Assembly (NCBI RefSeq): GCF_036370855.1
Contig: NC_088111.1
Span: 18,449,501-18,513,500 of the forward strand
Direction: 5' to 3'
DNA from: Dromaius novaehollandiae
Lineage: Eukaryota; Chordata; Aves; Casuariiformes; Dromaiidae
Length of the DNA stretch: 64,000 nucleotides
The translations under genes and the position numbers were made by a program. Positions 45,934-58,294 of this stretch are shown in pieces. Under the pieces are notes generated by a model, which ran no database searches, was not told the DNA's origin, and was given only the letters and a program-made list of their open reading frames with translations. Position 1 is the first letter of the stretch. Every line of letters begins with the position of its first letter.

Positions 45934-46646
45934 ATTTTGGATCTTTCTTTGACTTGGAAAACGATCTTCCTGATGAGCTGATCCCCAATGGCGAGTTGGG
46001 CCTCTTAAACAGCAGTGGGAGCCTTGTTCCAGATGCGGCTTCCAAACACAAACAACTTTCTGAACTTCTGAGGGGAGGCACCGGCTCTTCCTTAAACCCA
46101 GGAATTGGAAATGTGAACTCAAATAGCCCTGTCCAGCAGGGAGTTGGTAGCCAAGTTCAAGGGCAGCCGAACAGTGCTAATATCGGTAATCTGGGTGCTA
46201 TGGGTAAGAGCCCTTTAAACCAGGGAGACTCCTCTGCTTCAGGCCTGGCAAAGCAAGCAGCCAGCACCTCTGGACCTACCACACCTGCATCGCAAACACT
46301 GAACTCTCAAGCACAAAAACAAGTGGGGATGGTGACGAGCAGCCCTGCAACATCACAGACTGGACCTGGGATATGTATGAATACTAATTTCAGTCAGACA
46401 CACCAGAGCCTTCTCAACAGTAATTCTGGTCACAGTTTAATGAATCAACCTCAGCAAGGACAAGGGCAGGTAATGAATGGATCTCTTGGGGCAGCTGGAA
46501 GAGGAAGGGGAGCAGGAATGCAATATTCTGCCCCTGCCATGCAGGGGAATGCAGGCAGTGTGCTGGCAGAGACTTTAACCCAAGTATCTCCACAGATGGC
46601 TGGTCACACCGGACTGAACACAGCACAGACAGGAGCAATGACAAAA
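45934..46646 (+). CDS. CREBBP: CREB-binding protein, coding exon 2
   Basis: This exon encodes residues 29-266 (713 nt, ending in phase 0 with Lys before donor GTATGT). Its length and phases equal those of mammalian exon 2. It covers the N-terminal nuclear-receptor interaction region. The acidic segment DLENDLPDELIPNGELGLL is followed by ASKHKQLSELLRGG, in which LSELL at residues 70-74 is the receptor-binding LXXLL box. The remainder is a disordered Ser/Gln/Asn/Gly-rich linker with conserved blocks (TSSPATSQTGPGICMN, NGSLGAAGRGRGAGM, SSVLAETLTQVSPQM-like) leading towards TAZ1, which is encoded later. Against human CREBBP as I remember it, one Gly is missing near residue 48 and one Ser is gained near 56. 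Residue 33 is Phe where human has Leu. No frameshift or stop is present. Confidence 0.97.
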
Positions 46647-48339
46647 GTATGTACATGGAATTTAATATATTCTATTTGGTGCATTTTTTTCCTCCACTAA
46701 GATGTTTAGCAAACTAAGTAGACTCTTTTCTGGAATAAAACAAAAAAGTATGCTTTCTTGAGTCTGTAGTTACCAGTTTCAGTCACCAGGGTTACCATAA
46801 AAGCAAGCTAATTGAAGCAGTATTTCTCACGTAATCAGAAATGAAAGCACTTGTTTTAAAAAATCATCCTTGATAAAAGTTGGATAGTATCTTAGTAGGG
46901 TCAGCTGGGAGAGAGTAGCCTAATGAGAGCCTCCTGTGCAGGATCTCATTTTAGGAGCCTGGCGACTACATCTTCTAAAGCAATGTGAAATCTGTTAGAG
47001 AAAAGCTTCTGGACTGAACAGAGAGGGGTGACAATCGATCGTTCTGTTATGGATCACTGTCGACAGGCATGCAATGAATGTTTTTCAGATACAGAGGATC
47101 TGATCTGAAAACGTTAAATTTAATATAGATTGCCCAGCTAACGCAAACTCTGGGAAAAGGGAAGGGCAAAATCGGTGCAAGAAGTCTAACTTGGTGGTCG
47201 TTGCGGATTGGGGCAGAGAATATATTTATTCGGAAGTATGTATTTCTGTGTTGGGGCACTGATCTGATTCCTGCCTGATACAGTCGTTTTTTTAGGTCTT
47301 GACATTCCTGGTATGAGATTAGAGAAATGTTCTGGGTGCTGCTCCTCTTGTCTTTCAGCTGGATAGCAGTGTGCTCGTCTCTTGTGTATGCTGCTTTGGT
47401 CCTGTTCCTTCCTAGAATTTTGATGGCAAAAACACTCTGTTCTGATACATAGAAAAAGATAGCTTCATCTCTGATCTTTTATGTATCTTTACATCTCCAG
47501 TCATTATCTTGTTAACTTATTGACATGTAAGTGTTAATTCATTGATGTGTTAGCAATCACAGAAAAAGCTGCACTGCCTGGCATAAAAGCAAGCCAAGTA
47601 TAAGTCATGTTCTCTTAAGAAAAGTGAACGCTGCTGTGGAGTACTGTATAGTCCATTTTAATTTTTGAAAATAAAAATATAAAAAGCATTCTCTCGGAAC
47701 ACTGAAAGGGGATCCCTTTGGTTGAGGAAGAAATGTTTTATGATGTGGATAAAGGTCATAGAAAATGGAAGTGAGTCTAGCTGTTTCTAGCCTCTGAATC
47801 CAACCAAATTGGCTGTGTGGAGGGATTGGTCTTTTCGCAAAAAGAAATAAGCTTCCCTTTCATTTGTTTTTCTTAGAAATACATAAATTAACAGAAATAA
47901 GCCAGATAACTACCATTTGTCACTCTTCACACAGATTTCAAAGTTCTTCGGAGTAGATTGTCTCTAGTTACTACACAGTTACATGGTAAAACTACACTTT
48001 TTCTATGTGTAATGGCTCAAATAAGTAGAATTACCCCAAAGCAAAAGGACTTACTTGAGGCCTGCATCTGAAGGAGTACATGCAGTTCTGGATAGGGATG
48101 GTTCTGTGACATCTAGGCGCTTCTTGTTTGAAAGAAACCAATTCCCTAGTGAGGAATAGGCAAGCACTCAGACAAATTCCATCTCCAGTGACTTTGGTCT
48201 TAGCCTGAAGCCAGCTGCAAATGGGATTCTGAAGTGCACCAGCCAAGGAGGACAGCCGGGACTTTCTCATTTAACACGTGCTCAAGAAGCAAAGTCAATG
48301 TTAATTTGAAAAAGGAGGAATATGTTGGAAAAGAATAGT

Positions 48340-48600
48340 GGAAGTGCCCCGGTGTATTAATCATTGGGGTTTGTCCTCATATGCAATACCGTGCTCAGCC
48401 CTGGTGATGCATTTCCAAAAGTCGCAAAAAAGTGCATTTCCAAAAGGAGCAAAAATAACACATTTTGAAGCACACTTCAAAGTTCTTAGGAGCAAAGTTG
48501 TTTGTGACTGAAGAGACTGGAACTATTTAATGGTAGAGCCTAAGTGATAAAACAGTGTTTCTGTGAAGGTGCTAGCACTTAAGGGAAAACAATTTAAAAA
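48340..48600 (+). mobile_element. Probable ancient CR1 remnant
   Basis: ATGCAATACCGTGCTCAGCC, CTGGTGATGC, a GGAGCAAAAATAACA-like segment and CTGAAGAGACTGGAACTATT, in this order, resemble the late ORF2 region of old CR1 copies in + orientation. Divergence is high. A 14-bp duplication (TGCATTTCCAAAAG at 48408-48421 and 48433-48446) lies inside it. Confidence 0.45.
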
Positions 48601-48686
48601 CTTGGCAAACTTGAAAAAATACAGAATTGGTATTTTCCAGGGCTCCATCTCATACCAAATGAAATGAAGCTTAAAAGCATTACATG

Positions 48687-48690
<4 letters not shown>

Positions 48691-48727
<37 letters not shown>

Positions 48728-48734
48728 AAGAAAG
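48691..48734. repeat. Poly-A run (35 nt) with GAAA units
   Basis: Thirty-five A residues followed by GAAAGAAAG in intron 2. It looks like a simple repeat. The DNA before it is not a recognisable retrocopy. Confidence 0.93.
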
Positions 48735-49734
48735 TTTACTTTCTGTATTTACATCTTAGTTTTCTTTTAGTGAGAGAGCAAGTGAACAAAATGTTTTACA
48801 CAAAGGTTTCGTGTTCCTGTTTTGGAGAAAATTACTTGCTCCCTGAATTTTCTTGTGACTAGTAGAAGTGTTCTCTGTTTTTGCCGTTTTCTTTAATAGG
48901 CATTTGAGGATTGGTATCCTGTTCCAGCCTCTTCCCATCCCCTAGTTTGTTGTCTTAATGGGATCATCAACAGTAATTGACTGATAGCTTTTTTCCTTAT
49001 TGGTGTTCTAGTTTTGATAAAAGGAAAACCTTTCAGAAAAGCAAATAAACATTTTGGTTTGTTTTGCTAACTTAATTTTAGTGTTAACTTTATTTTGTCC
49101 GTTCTTCTGAAACTGAAATCTGTGCCGAAGGAAAACATGAGTTAGTTTGGTTTTTCACCTCCTGTTCCCTGATGACAAAAATGATAAAATTGTGAAGATG
49201 AGCAATAAAAATAGTGAGGCAGTTGATCTACCTAATAGTGAATGTGCATAGCTTGACTAAACTGCTTAACATGTAGCTGCCATCATGCTCCAAGAACAGT
49301 ATCAAGGCTGGAAGCAAATTCTTCCCTTGGTAACTGTAGCAATATACCCCAAGGGGAGAAGGTGTGAAATACAAATGCAGGGAAAAAAATTAAAAGAACT
49401 TTTTAAACTAAGATTTTCTCATTTGGTTTAAAGTAAATGACTTGCATCACTCATTAAAGTCATTCATTCATTGTAGAATGATGTATTTCTTTTTCCGTTC
49501 TCTCTGTTCTTTTTTTAGGATCGTCTAAGATCCTGATAGCTAGGTAAAATTGTAGTTCCTCCACTTGCTTTACTTTTTTTAATCTATTGACAAACGTCTA
49601 AACATATCGGTGTTTTGAAAGGAGGGCTCAAGTTCTCTTACCTAGCTGAGTTGTCTCTTGAAATCCCTGTATTTAAAAATTTCTCCTTCCCGGTGTATTT
49701 AAACCACACAGATTTGTATGGTTTAACAGTTGCG

Positions 49735-50110
49735 GAGACAGCCTTGGCGCAGACGGTCCGTCGCAGCAATCCTTTTGGATGCTGAGGAGCTGCTGCCTGC
49801 TCTGCCCTGCCGGCGAGTCCCCGAGGCAGCAGAGTTGGGGATGGAGCGAACGCGTTCGTTGAGGCTTGCCTGACCCTCCAGAGTCTGGAGGCAGGTTAGC
49901 TTTCTTATGCTGGTTATGAAATTGTTTATTTGAGAAGGGCTTTTATGGAAAGTTACCTACCTATAGATAGTCCCTGTGCTTCCCAGGGTGCCGCGTGCGC
50001 TTCCTCCGTTGCGCTGGAAGCGTCGAGGCCGGCTCAGAGCCTTTGGGACATCTGCCTTTCCCAGCGCGGTGCGCTTCTGTGCGGTGCGCAGCAGTCGCGT
50101 GACCCTGTAT
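49735..50110. promoter_or_regulatory. CpG-rich islet in intron 2
   Basis: Two CpG clusters, 49735-49860 and 49985-50110, stand out from AT-rich intron. The second includes GTGCCGCGTGCGCTTCC and GCGCGGTGCGC. It lies 3 kb inside intron 2. The overlapping frames (up to 137 codons) show no domain. It may be an intragenic enhancer or orphan island. Confidence 0.4.
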
Positions 50111-51383
50111 GGTTTGGGGCCGGTGTCGTGGGGCAAGATCTTGCTTCCTTGGCGGTTTCCTGTAGTCCTTTTCTAGTAAATGACTTGTCAAGGAAAGTCC
50201 ATGGTGTAAGTCTCCTCCTGCTTTTTTTTCCCCTCCCTTTTTATTTCCTTTTTTTTTTCTCTCTCCCCTTCCTCTTGTGGTCTATTTCTATACCCATTCT
50301 CTCTAACAAGGGGGAAAAAAAAAAAAAAAGATCCAGGATGTGACCCCTTCACCTGCTCTCGCACGTACCTGAGATTCACTACATCTGGGGCATCATGAAC
50401 CAGTGTGGTTAATTTTAAACTGGAGCTGCCATTTTAAGGTAGCTCTTACAAAGAGTGGAAAGTAAGCCAGAAATAATCATGGTGACTCAAACTCATGAGC
50501 CATGGTGCTTGCATCTTGAGTAAGCCGAAGGAGGCAGGTAAACCTTACCTGTAGCCAACTGGAAAGGGAATGAAAAGCAGCCATGTCTCAGTGTCACAAG
50601 GCCCTGAGTTACTGGCATCAGGGCAAATGCTTTCCCATCAGTAGGGAGAAATGAAAGCAAAACGCTTTCTCCATTAATAGAGACGTGACCAAAGGAAGTT
50701 TGTAGATTTTGTATGGTCTTCCAGAAGACACTACCTGTCAGTACAAGTTAAACTATAGCTATTAAAATTATAGTCAGGTTTTCTTGGGATTACCTAATGT
50801 GTTCTTCTGGATAGCCTATAATATTCTTGGGAATAGGGAACAGAGTAGTTTCTGAAAAGAGTTTGTGAATTAAAGATGCAACAACTTACTGTAGCAAGGA
50901 TTTGAAGTCTTCATTGGCCACGATTGTAGAGTTTGCATTTTCAGAGTTATTTAAACTGCCTGGTTTGTGTTTTTGACCTGAAACCTTCTGGAAACCACAG
51001 AGGAAATCTGTCTCTTATGCTGCAGTACATATCTCTACTTGGTTCACTACCAGGCTCCTTTCCTGTAACAATTTTGCTTGTTAACTGCGGGATTATAGCC
51101 GTATTTTCTTGGACAGCACTACAGGGATAGTTTTCATTTCACTGGGCTGAAGTTCTTCAAGGAATCTGCTGAAAAGACCATAAGGATTCTGCTTCTTTTT
51201 GAACAAAGATTACATGGGGAATAAAGGGTAAGGTCCTCGTGTTGCAGTAATTTCCAACAGTAGCAGTATTGCCGCTTTTTTTGTTGTCTTTCGGTTTTTA
51301 AATTCCATTAAGGTGAGGAGAATGTGTTCAAACCATCTAGAAAAGCTTTTTAAATGTAGGGTTGGGTTTTTTCTTTTTTCTCT

Positions 51384-51398
51384 CCCCCCCCCCCCCCC
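51384..51398. repeat. Poly-C run, 15 nt
   Basis: Fifteen C residues following a T/C-rich stretch in intron 2. Confidence 0.93.
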
Positions 51399-52848
51399 AC
51401 CCCAAGATCGAAGATTGTTGTGTTTTGGACATTTTAAAAGGAAGCAAAAATAAGCAGATGGTTTATTGCTTCTGCAGAAATGAGCCCTTTATTGCAAGCA
51501 TGCTCCATGCCTAATATTCTTCTATTGCCATAAGAGTCCATCCCTTTCAAATGAGGGAGATGAGGTCTTCGTATTGCTCAGTGTACCTGGCAGCTAGAAC
51601 TTGCAGTTGTTTCTGTACATTCACTGTTATATAGGCAGTCTTGCTGCAATACATTCCTCTTCCTAATGCCTTTATCAAAGCCTATGCAAAATCAGAAAAA
51701 AACCCTTTGAAAACATTTATTCCATATTCCCATTTATTCCATATTGTTGTCAGCCTTCCCTTTTGCAGTCTGTTTCTGGTTTTTGACAGTGATTCACCTA
51801 ATGGGTACTTGAGCTCTTTCCCTAGAAATGAAGTCCCACTGAGGTGAGTAGGACTCTTCTGCGTTTCCATTTCATGTGTTTCTAAGATGTGATACTTTAG
51901 AGGGCTATAAAGGGAAGCACCTCTCCTTCAGTACCTTCAGAGAGCTTCCTTGCTCCAAGAAGGATCCGCAGGAGCTTAGGAGGAAATTCTGAAGTTGCGT
52001 GGCGCAAGCTACTGCTTTTAAGCTATGGGGGAAGTATAGCTTGTCAGGAGTTTTCTATAGAGAAAAGCACTCTGAAAGGAAACTACTAAATCTCTCTCAA
52101 GATTAGTTTTTTTCTAAAAGATATGAATTAGTCAAATGTGTTATTGGGCTCTATATGCCCAATAAATGGGCATGATTATTTGGTCAGATCTTAGTCTGCA
52201 CCTTTGAGAGATAAATGAGGAGAAAATGGTTGTTTGTTTTTTTATACCTAGTCCTGATGATTACAGAATTACTGGTTTTCAGTTAAATGCCTTTTTTTGT
52301 AGTTTTCAGATAACTTCCTTACAAGTATTTTGAAAACTCTGAAAGAAAACGTTTATATTGATAAGAGCTGGAACCTGCTTGGCAGGGACAGGCTGATAGA
52401 AAAGCTGATCTGGTTGGCAGGTCAGTCTTCCAATGCAATATTTCAGGAGAAAGATGTAGTTGTAATGAGTTTAGCTACAGAGTTCTCTATATTGTTTACA
52501 AGTGCTACGTTTTCCTTACTTGTATGCGTGCACGTGTATTATTTCTCTGGGTAGTTGGTACCAAGTAAAATCGCTGCCAAAATCCTACCGGTTCAAAATA
52601 CCATTGACCATGCCAGAATGAGGTCTGATATGCTGGATTTCTGCATGTTAATTTAAAGTAATCTTTTCTCTTAGCCCTGTTACCCTAATTCATTTGCCAT
52701 AGTGTGTGCTCTCACCTTTGCTTTCATCAAGTAGCGGCATGGCTGCGTCTGTTGCACTGGGAGAGGTTTCTGAAGGTGAAGACTAAAGAGGAGGAGGAAC
52801 TCTTTCCGGAAGTTAACTTTGGAAAACACTTAAAACTCTTTTTTTTAA

Positions 52849-52865
52849 ATTATTATTATTATTAA
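52849..52865. repeat. (TTA)n microsatellite
   Basis: Short run of TTA units in intron 2, with an A/T-only flank. Confidence 0.85.
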
Positions 52866-55800
52866 TATCTACCAAGAGAATAATCAGTTGTCTCATTTTG
52901 TGTAATTGAGGGGTTAAATGAACTGGTTTCTGTTGTTTGCTGTTTCTAAGCAGGGTATATATATATTACATGTGCCTTTGATAGGCACTGTTCACTGATG
53001 ATGTTTTGATGTCAAGTATTAATCTTGAGCAAATTTAATAAGATAATGAGTAAAGTACTCTAAAGAGCAAGAGTTGGTTTCCTCCTTTGTGGATACACGA
53101 CTTCAGCTGTGTATGTAGTTAGGTTGTTTGGCTCTGTGTTTTGAGGAATCAGTAGTAAAGAAAACTTGTGATGAGAGAAAATAAAGCAAATTATTTAAAC
53201 AGATTTCCCAGTTGATCTTGCTAAGTAGCAGGCTTAGTTGTAGAACGCTTGCTGATTGTGAATTAAGTCAGCTGGAGATGTTCTCATTGCATTGCAATTC
53301 CGTGCGTTTCAGCAAACTGCCGGTGCTGCTCGTTTCTCTGGTGACTTCCAGTCTGCCTGGATCCGCTTGAATTGCTTTAACATGACTTGCAGTTAATTTG
53401 CTTCTCATCCTCTTAAGTTGTCCGTGCTCGGCTGCCAAGCTGCCTGCCTCTGTGCAGACCGTGCCTCCAGCAATTACGAGGAGCCAGCTCAAGTCTTATC
53501 CCAAACATTGCTACTTCCCAATTTCAGTAGACTCTTACAGACTTGAGCGTAGTTGCTCAGCTCCCCGGTCAGCAACATTATGACTAAAACAGCGTTCCTG
53601 CTGAGCAGAGAGGCATGTTCTTTTACAGTAATACCAATAGAAGTAGAATATAAATATATAGACACATAACAGCAAAACTCACTGTATTGTAAAATAGCTG
53701 TAAGCGAAGTTTTGTTTTGAAACATGACCATGTCAAGTGTTACTCCACAGATGAGTTTCCTTTGATATATCAAAGAGATTTGGTGAGTTGGAAAGCTCGC
53801 TTACCACAACTGTTACTCTTGGCACCTGAAATTGTTTCTTATTTCTAGTACATCAGAACTATTTATTAAATTCATTTGAGTTGCGCGATGTCACTGAAGA
53901 TCTCTGAAGCTATAGTCACTCAGCTCCCATCTTCAGGTGATTTATGCAGGAACGTAGGTTTTCAATTTGGTTCTAATGCCGTAAGTTAAAATAGTTTATG
54001 AAACGAAACAGTCAGCCTTCGTGGGGGCAAACCATCGCTTGGCTTCCTCTCCCTCTTGCTTCCCGCTCGGGCAGTTAAAAAGCCTGTCCTTGTAAACTGA
54101 GCTTCTGCGTTGGCTTGGTGTCCAGCCGACAAAAAGGGAATTTTTACGGTATCTTTTCAGAATAGACTTGCGCCATTATATTCAACTGCAGTAACGCATC
54201 GCAAACCTTAAATACTTGGTCACCGACTTTAAATCGTGTCAGTTGGTGTCTTCTAATCCTTCAGCTTGTGGTGGTGTTGGGACAGTCTTAATTTCTACGT
54301 GGTGTATTTGAAAGAAGCAGTTGGAAGTGAAAACATACACATGCACGAGTTTTTTGGAAGCCGCAGACTAGAAGCAAGATTTCCAGTGTCGTTTCAAAAG
54401 GTTTATGAGAAGGTTAAAAAGAACTTCCAAGCCCTTACTAACAGACATGACTGAAATGGTTTCTTTCTTATTTTCAAGCTGTTTTCAAGTACCTTCCTGC
54501 TGCGTGCTTTCTTTTTTTTTTTTTTAATATGTAGTAGACATATGACTCATGTTGAGAAAGAGGAAAGCCTGCCTATTTAAGCAAAGTGCCTGGTTACTTA
54601 GAAATGTTTTTGTCATAGTAATTTCTCTAATAAAGCCTAATCATGCATACAGATCCTATTGCACAGGAACATTTCTGCTGATAGACTTTCTAGTTGGTCT
54701 GAAAACTGCTCCTTGCTTAAAGATAAAGGTCGTATTTGTACTTGACAATGTGAATGTATTGTGAATCCTGTAATTAGAGGTATGTACAGAAATGTGTCAG
54801 AAGAGCCAGTATTATGATCTGTAAACTAAATGGTGGTGTGTTTTCACAGAAAATGACAATAGAAGAAACTTTGAAAATTGTACATAGCATGGTATGCCCT
54901 TGACCTAGCTAAGAATTGGGAGTGGGGAAGGAGTGAGAGAAGATTGTCCTTCCACAGTTTTCACAACTGAAAAAACTTTGTTAAAATGCAAATGATAGAG
55001 TCTCTACTATCAGATGAAAAGTAAGATTAGTTTTGGAAACTGTACTTTGAAATTTTGATCTCTCTTCACTTAGCTAGCTGGGTGGAGAGAATTTCGATAC
55101 AAGAAGCAATGCCATACCTGCTCAAGTGTACTTTGCACTTTCAGCAGGCTATCTTTCATCTTAAATACTTAGAGACTAACTTTTGAGCGAGAAGAGATAT
55201 TTCAGTGAACTCCTTGCCCCACATCTCCAAAAAATTATGAATTCTTTAGTGACACAACTGCTAGTTTACTTTGCGGGGCTGACTATAAACTATGGCAAAC
55301 TGTTATAGTTTTTTCCTTCCTTGTGAATGCTAATATTCTGAGGAAACACTTGTTGATTTTTTTGTTTGTTTGTTTTTTTGTTTGCAAAACTGATTCCTCA
55401 TCTGTGTGGCATTGGTTGATAGTCTGACTGTTTTGTCTGTTGGCCGTGAGTTGCATGTGCTCATTTCTCCACCCTGTCACCCTTTTTCTTGCCACTAGAA
55501 TGAAAAAAAGCATCTTTAACCTGGGGGGAAGGGGAGAAGCATCTAAAGCATGTGAGAAGCATCCAGAAATGCTCGAGTCCCAAAGAGAAGCTGATAAAGT
55601 CAAACTCAGCACCCAGGTTTTTATTACTTAGGTATGTGTATATATCTGTTTTAGGTTTGCTAAATAAGCAGCATACCGTGCTGTGAGAGGGATTTAGTAG
55701 TGCCTTCACGTTAGCATGAATCATCATTAATATAAAGCATCTTAAATATAGGAACAAAACATCCTTGCCCCAAAGGATCCATCTATGAAGCAGCCTTCTG

Positions 55801-56721
55801 CAGGAGGCTGGGTAAACAGATTATTTAGCCATCTCTAGGAAATGCTGCTATGGGGGAAGACCACAATACCCCTTGAAACATTTGACAAGTCGACCACGTA
55901 AAATAATAACCTTTACGATGGGAAGATCTTTGTGCTCTGGAAATGGAGAAGAGTGGGTAGTTAGACATCACGAGTCTAACGAGGGGTTTCACGCTTGTAA
56001 TGAGCCATGTTTAAGCGGTGCATATCCAGTATCGCGGCTGGGCACGTCGGTGCGCTGCGGTTGCTTCCTTGGTTTGATACTGTGGATCTTGAGTTTAAAA
56101 TGCGTTTCTGCATGATAGCGTAGCTCCTGCGTGCGGCTGCCCTTCGGCAAGACCTGTGTTTGCAGGCCTGGTTGGTGCCCGCTGGTCAGTGTTGAGTGTG
56201 GTGTTGCAGGTGACGCCGTCAGACGTCCCCTTGTTTAAACACCTATCCTGAAGTCTCTCGGCAGCTTCACGTGAGTTGTTAAATCTTTCTTCGTGGAAGC
56301 AAATGTTTCTGCAGAAAGACTGTAGATCACTAGCTGGTGCTTCATGTCAGCGTAGCGTTTCAAAATAAACACATTTGGCTCTTAAGATGATTTTAAAATT
56401 ACTTCAGCAGTAACTACAAGTTTCTCCCTAGTTACTATAATGTCAGCCTATGATTTTTCTGTTAAGTGGCTATTTTGAGTAAATTATATTGATTTTTTTG
56501 ATATATTTATTGTAAGCCTTAGTGTAAAATTCTGGGTTTTGTCTGTTTGATTTTTCAATTCTAGATTGAAATAAAATATTAATTTATTTTAGAAATATAA
56601 TCTCTTCCTTCAGTGTATCCACGCTTACTTTAGGATTCGTGTCTGCCAAGATGTGTACATACTGTAAAGAGTAAACTGGATACCTCTTTTCATTACATTT
56701 TTGAGACACCTTTCCTGTAGC

Positions 56722-56753
56722 CTCTTAAGAGCTCTTATTAACTCTTAAGAGCT
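56722..56753. repeat. Duplicated palindromic 12-mer
   Basis: CTCTTAAGAGCT occurs at 56722-56733 and 56742-56753, 20 bp apart. Its first ten bases are a perfect palindrome. Confidence 0.9.
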
Positions 56754-57076
56754 ACTATTGCCATTTTCCCATGTGTATAGAATGTCATATATGACCCAAA
56801 CTCTTTGCTAACGTGTGTTTAGGCAGCCTATAGGAGATAAATCTGGAAAAGAAACCTCTTGCATAATGCTACTGTTCCAAAACAATTTATTCCTTCTAAT
56901 AATAAATTTTTGGAGCTTGGTTTGCACTCCTTTTACTTGGCTGTCTCCGGCCAACCATAGGAGCTTCAGAATCTGACATAGCTGTAAATTTTTTTTTTTT
57001 AATGGCCTTTTGGGTGCATTTTGAAAAGCTGAAACCTGCAATATAGAAAATACAGAAAGACGCACAGACATTATTG

Positions 57077-57116
57077 GGCTTTGAAATTTGTGATTTGCAT
57101 CACAAATTTGGAAGCC
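57077..57116. repeat. Hairpin-forming inverted repeat with central octamer
   Basis: AAATTTGTGAT (57084-57094), loop TTGC, then ATCACAAATTT (57099-57109) is a perfect 11-bp inverted repeat. After one G-G mismatch and a T-G wobble, pairing resumes with GGCTT (57077-57081) and AAGCC (57112-57116). The centre contains the octamer ATTTGCAT (57093-57100), the POU-factor consensus. Confidence 0.9.
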
Positions 57117-58267
57117 TGCGTTTAGCTTAATCATGGAGAACAGGCTGTAGGAATGATTTGGAGGGAAAAACATTTGAATTGGATTCTTGTGTAATAAATT
57201 TCTGTTTTGATATGGCTGTAACGGGTGTTTTAGTACCTGCTGATGCCTCTTCTATAAGTAAAACTCATAAAGGTTTTGGCGTTTGAGCGCTCAACCAACT
57301 GTCTGTAGAGGCACATCTTAATTGAATTTTGGAGTCCTTCAGATTTGTTTTAAGTGTCGTTGAATTGGATTAATTTATTTCAGATTACGTTTGAATTCTC
57401 ATGTGTTGTATTGCTTGTGTTTCTTTTAAGGCGATCAGATCGTTTAACGCAAGTTGTCACGCTTATTTAATTTAGGGTTTGTATTTTATTAAGTAATGTT
57501 AATTATGAGTCAAAATTAACCATATGTATTGTGCAGTACATAGGCAGCTAGGTCCCTGTTAAACCAGTTATTGCTCTCTTGCAAAATACTTTAAGATATA
57601 CTTACTTAATCTCATATTGCATGTTATGATCATAGTTGTGCTGTGCATCTCCTTCCCTGCTGCTTTTTTCTGTTACAATTAAATCTATTTGGATATACCT
57701 ATTGGAGCTACCTCACACTGCTAGAATTCAACTGGGAAGAGGATAAATAGAATACAGATGTTTGATTTCTAGTGGTACCATCACTCTAGTGATGAAAAGC
57801 TTTGCAAACATTCAGAAACACTGTTAAAAGGCTTTTCTAGTGTTTTTTGTTTGAACTTTGACCTAATATTTGTCTAGCAACTAGATTTTCTTGACGAAAC
57901 AAACCTTTGAAACCTCTTCTTTAGTTGTTAATTTTGGCACGGTTCTTGATCATATTCTGTATTTATGTAGTAAGACAACTGTAAGCTTGTTTATCTGAAC
58001 AAAGACATTTTTTCTGCTTGGCAGTCAAAAACTCTTGATGTGATTTGAATATGTTAATCAGTTGTGGTTAATTTTTCAGTAGAGCTTTCAAGCTTTTATT
58101 TTCAGAGGTTACACTTTGTAGAAAGTAAACCTTCTAAGCCTTATTTTTTGATTCATAAGCAGATGTACAGCAATGATGCTCAGTGCAGAAATTACTTTAA
58201 TTCTTCCTATAGCATTTTCCATTTTTTTCAGCACTCAGGGGTTTGCAGACCTTTTCCTCTCTCCCTT

Positions 58268-58294
58268 CCCCCCCCCTCCCCGGGGGGGGAGGGG
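58268..58294. repeat. C-run/G-run inverted repeat
   Basis: Nine C residues, T, four C residues, then eight G residues, A and four G residues. CCCCTCCCC (58273-58281) pairs with GGGGAGGGG (58286-58294) around GGGG. It can form i-motif or quadruplex structures and is a likely site of assembly error. Confidence 0.9.

Noticed and set aside
30227..46646. Assignment to EP300 instead of CREBBP
   Set aside because: Exon 1 reads MAENLLDGPPNPKRAKL, the CREBBP form. EP300 begins MAENVVEPGPP and has a different sequence before the LSELL box.
48300..48734. Processed pseudogene ending in the 35-nt A run
   Set aside because: The preceding DNA shows no coding remnant or polyadenylation signal at the right distance. 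The run continues as GAAA units, like a simple repeat.
52141..52165. Inverted repeat TTATTGGGC / GCCCAATAA
   Set aside because: Nine-bp arms with a loop of up to 7 nt are expected about twice by chance in a 64-kb window.
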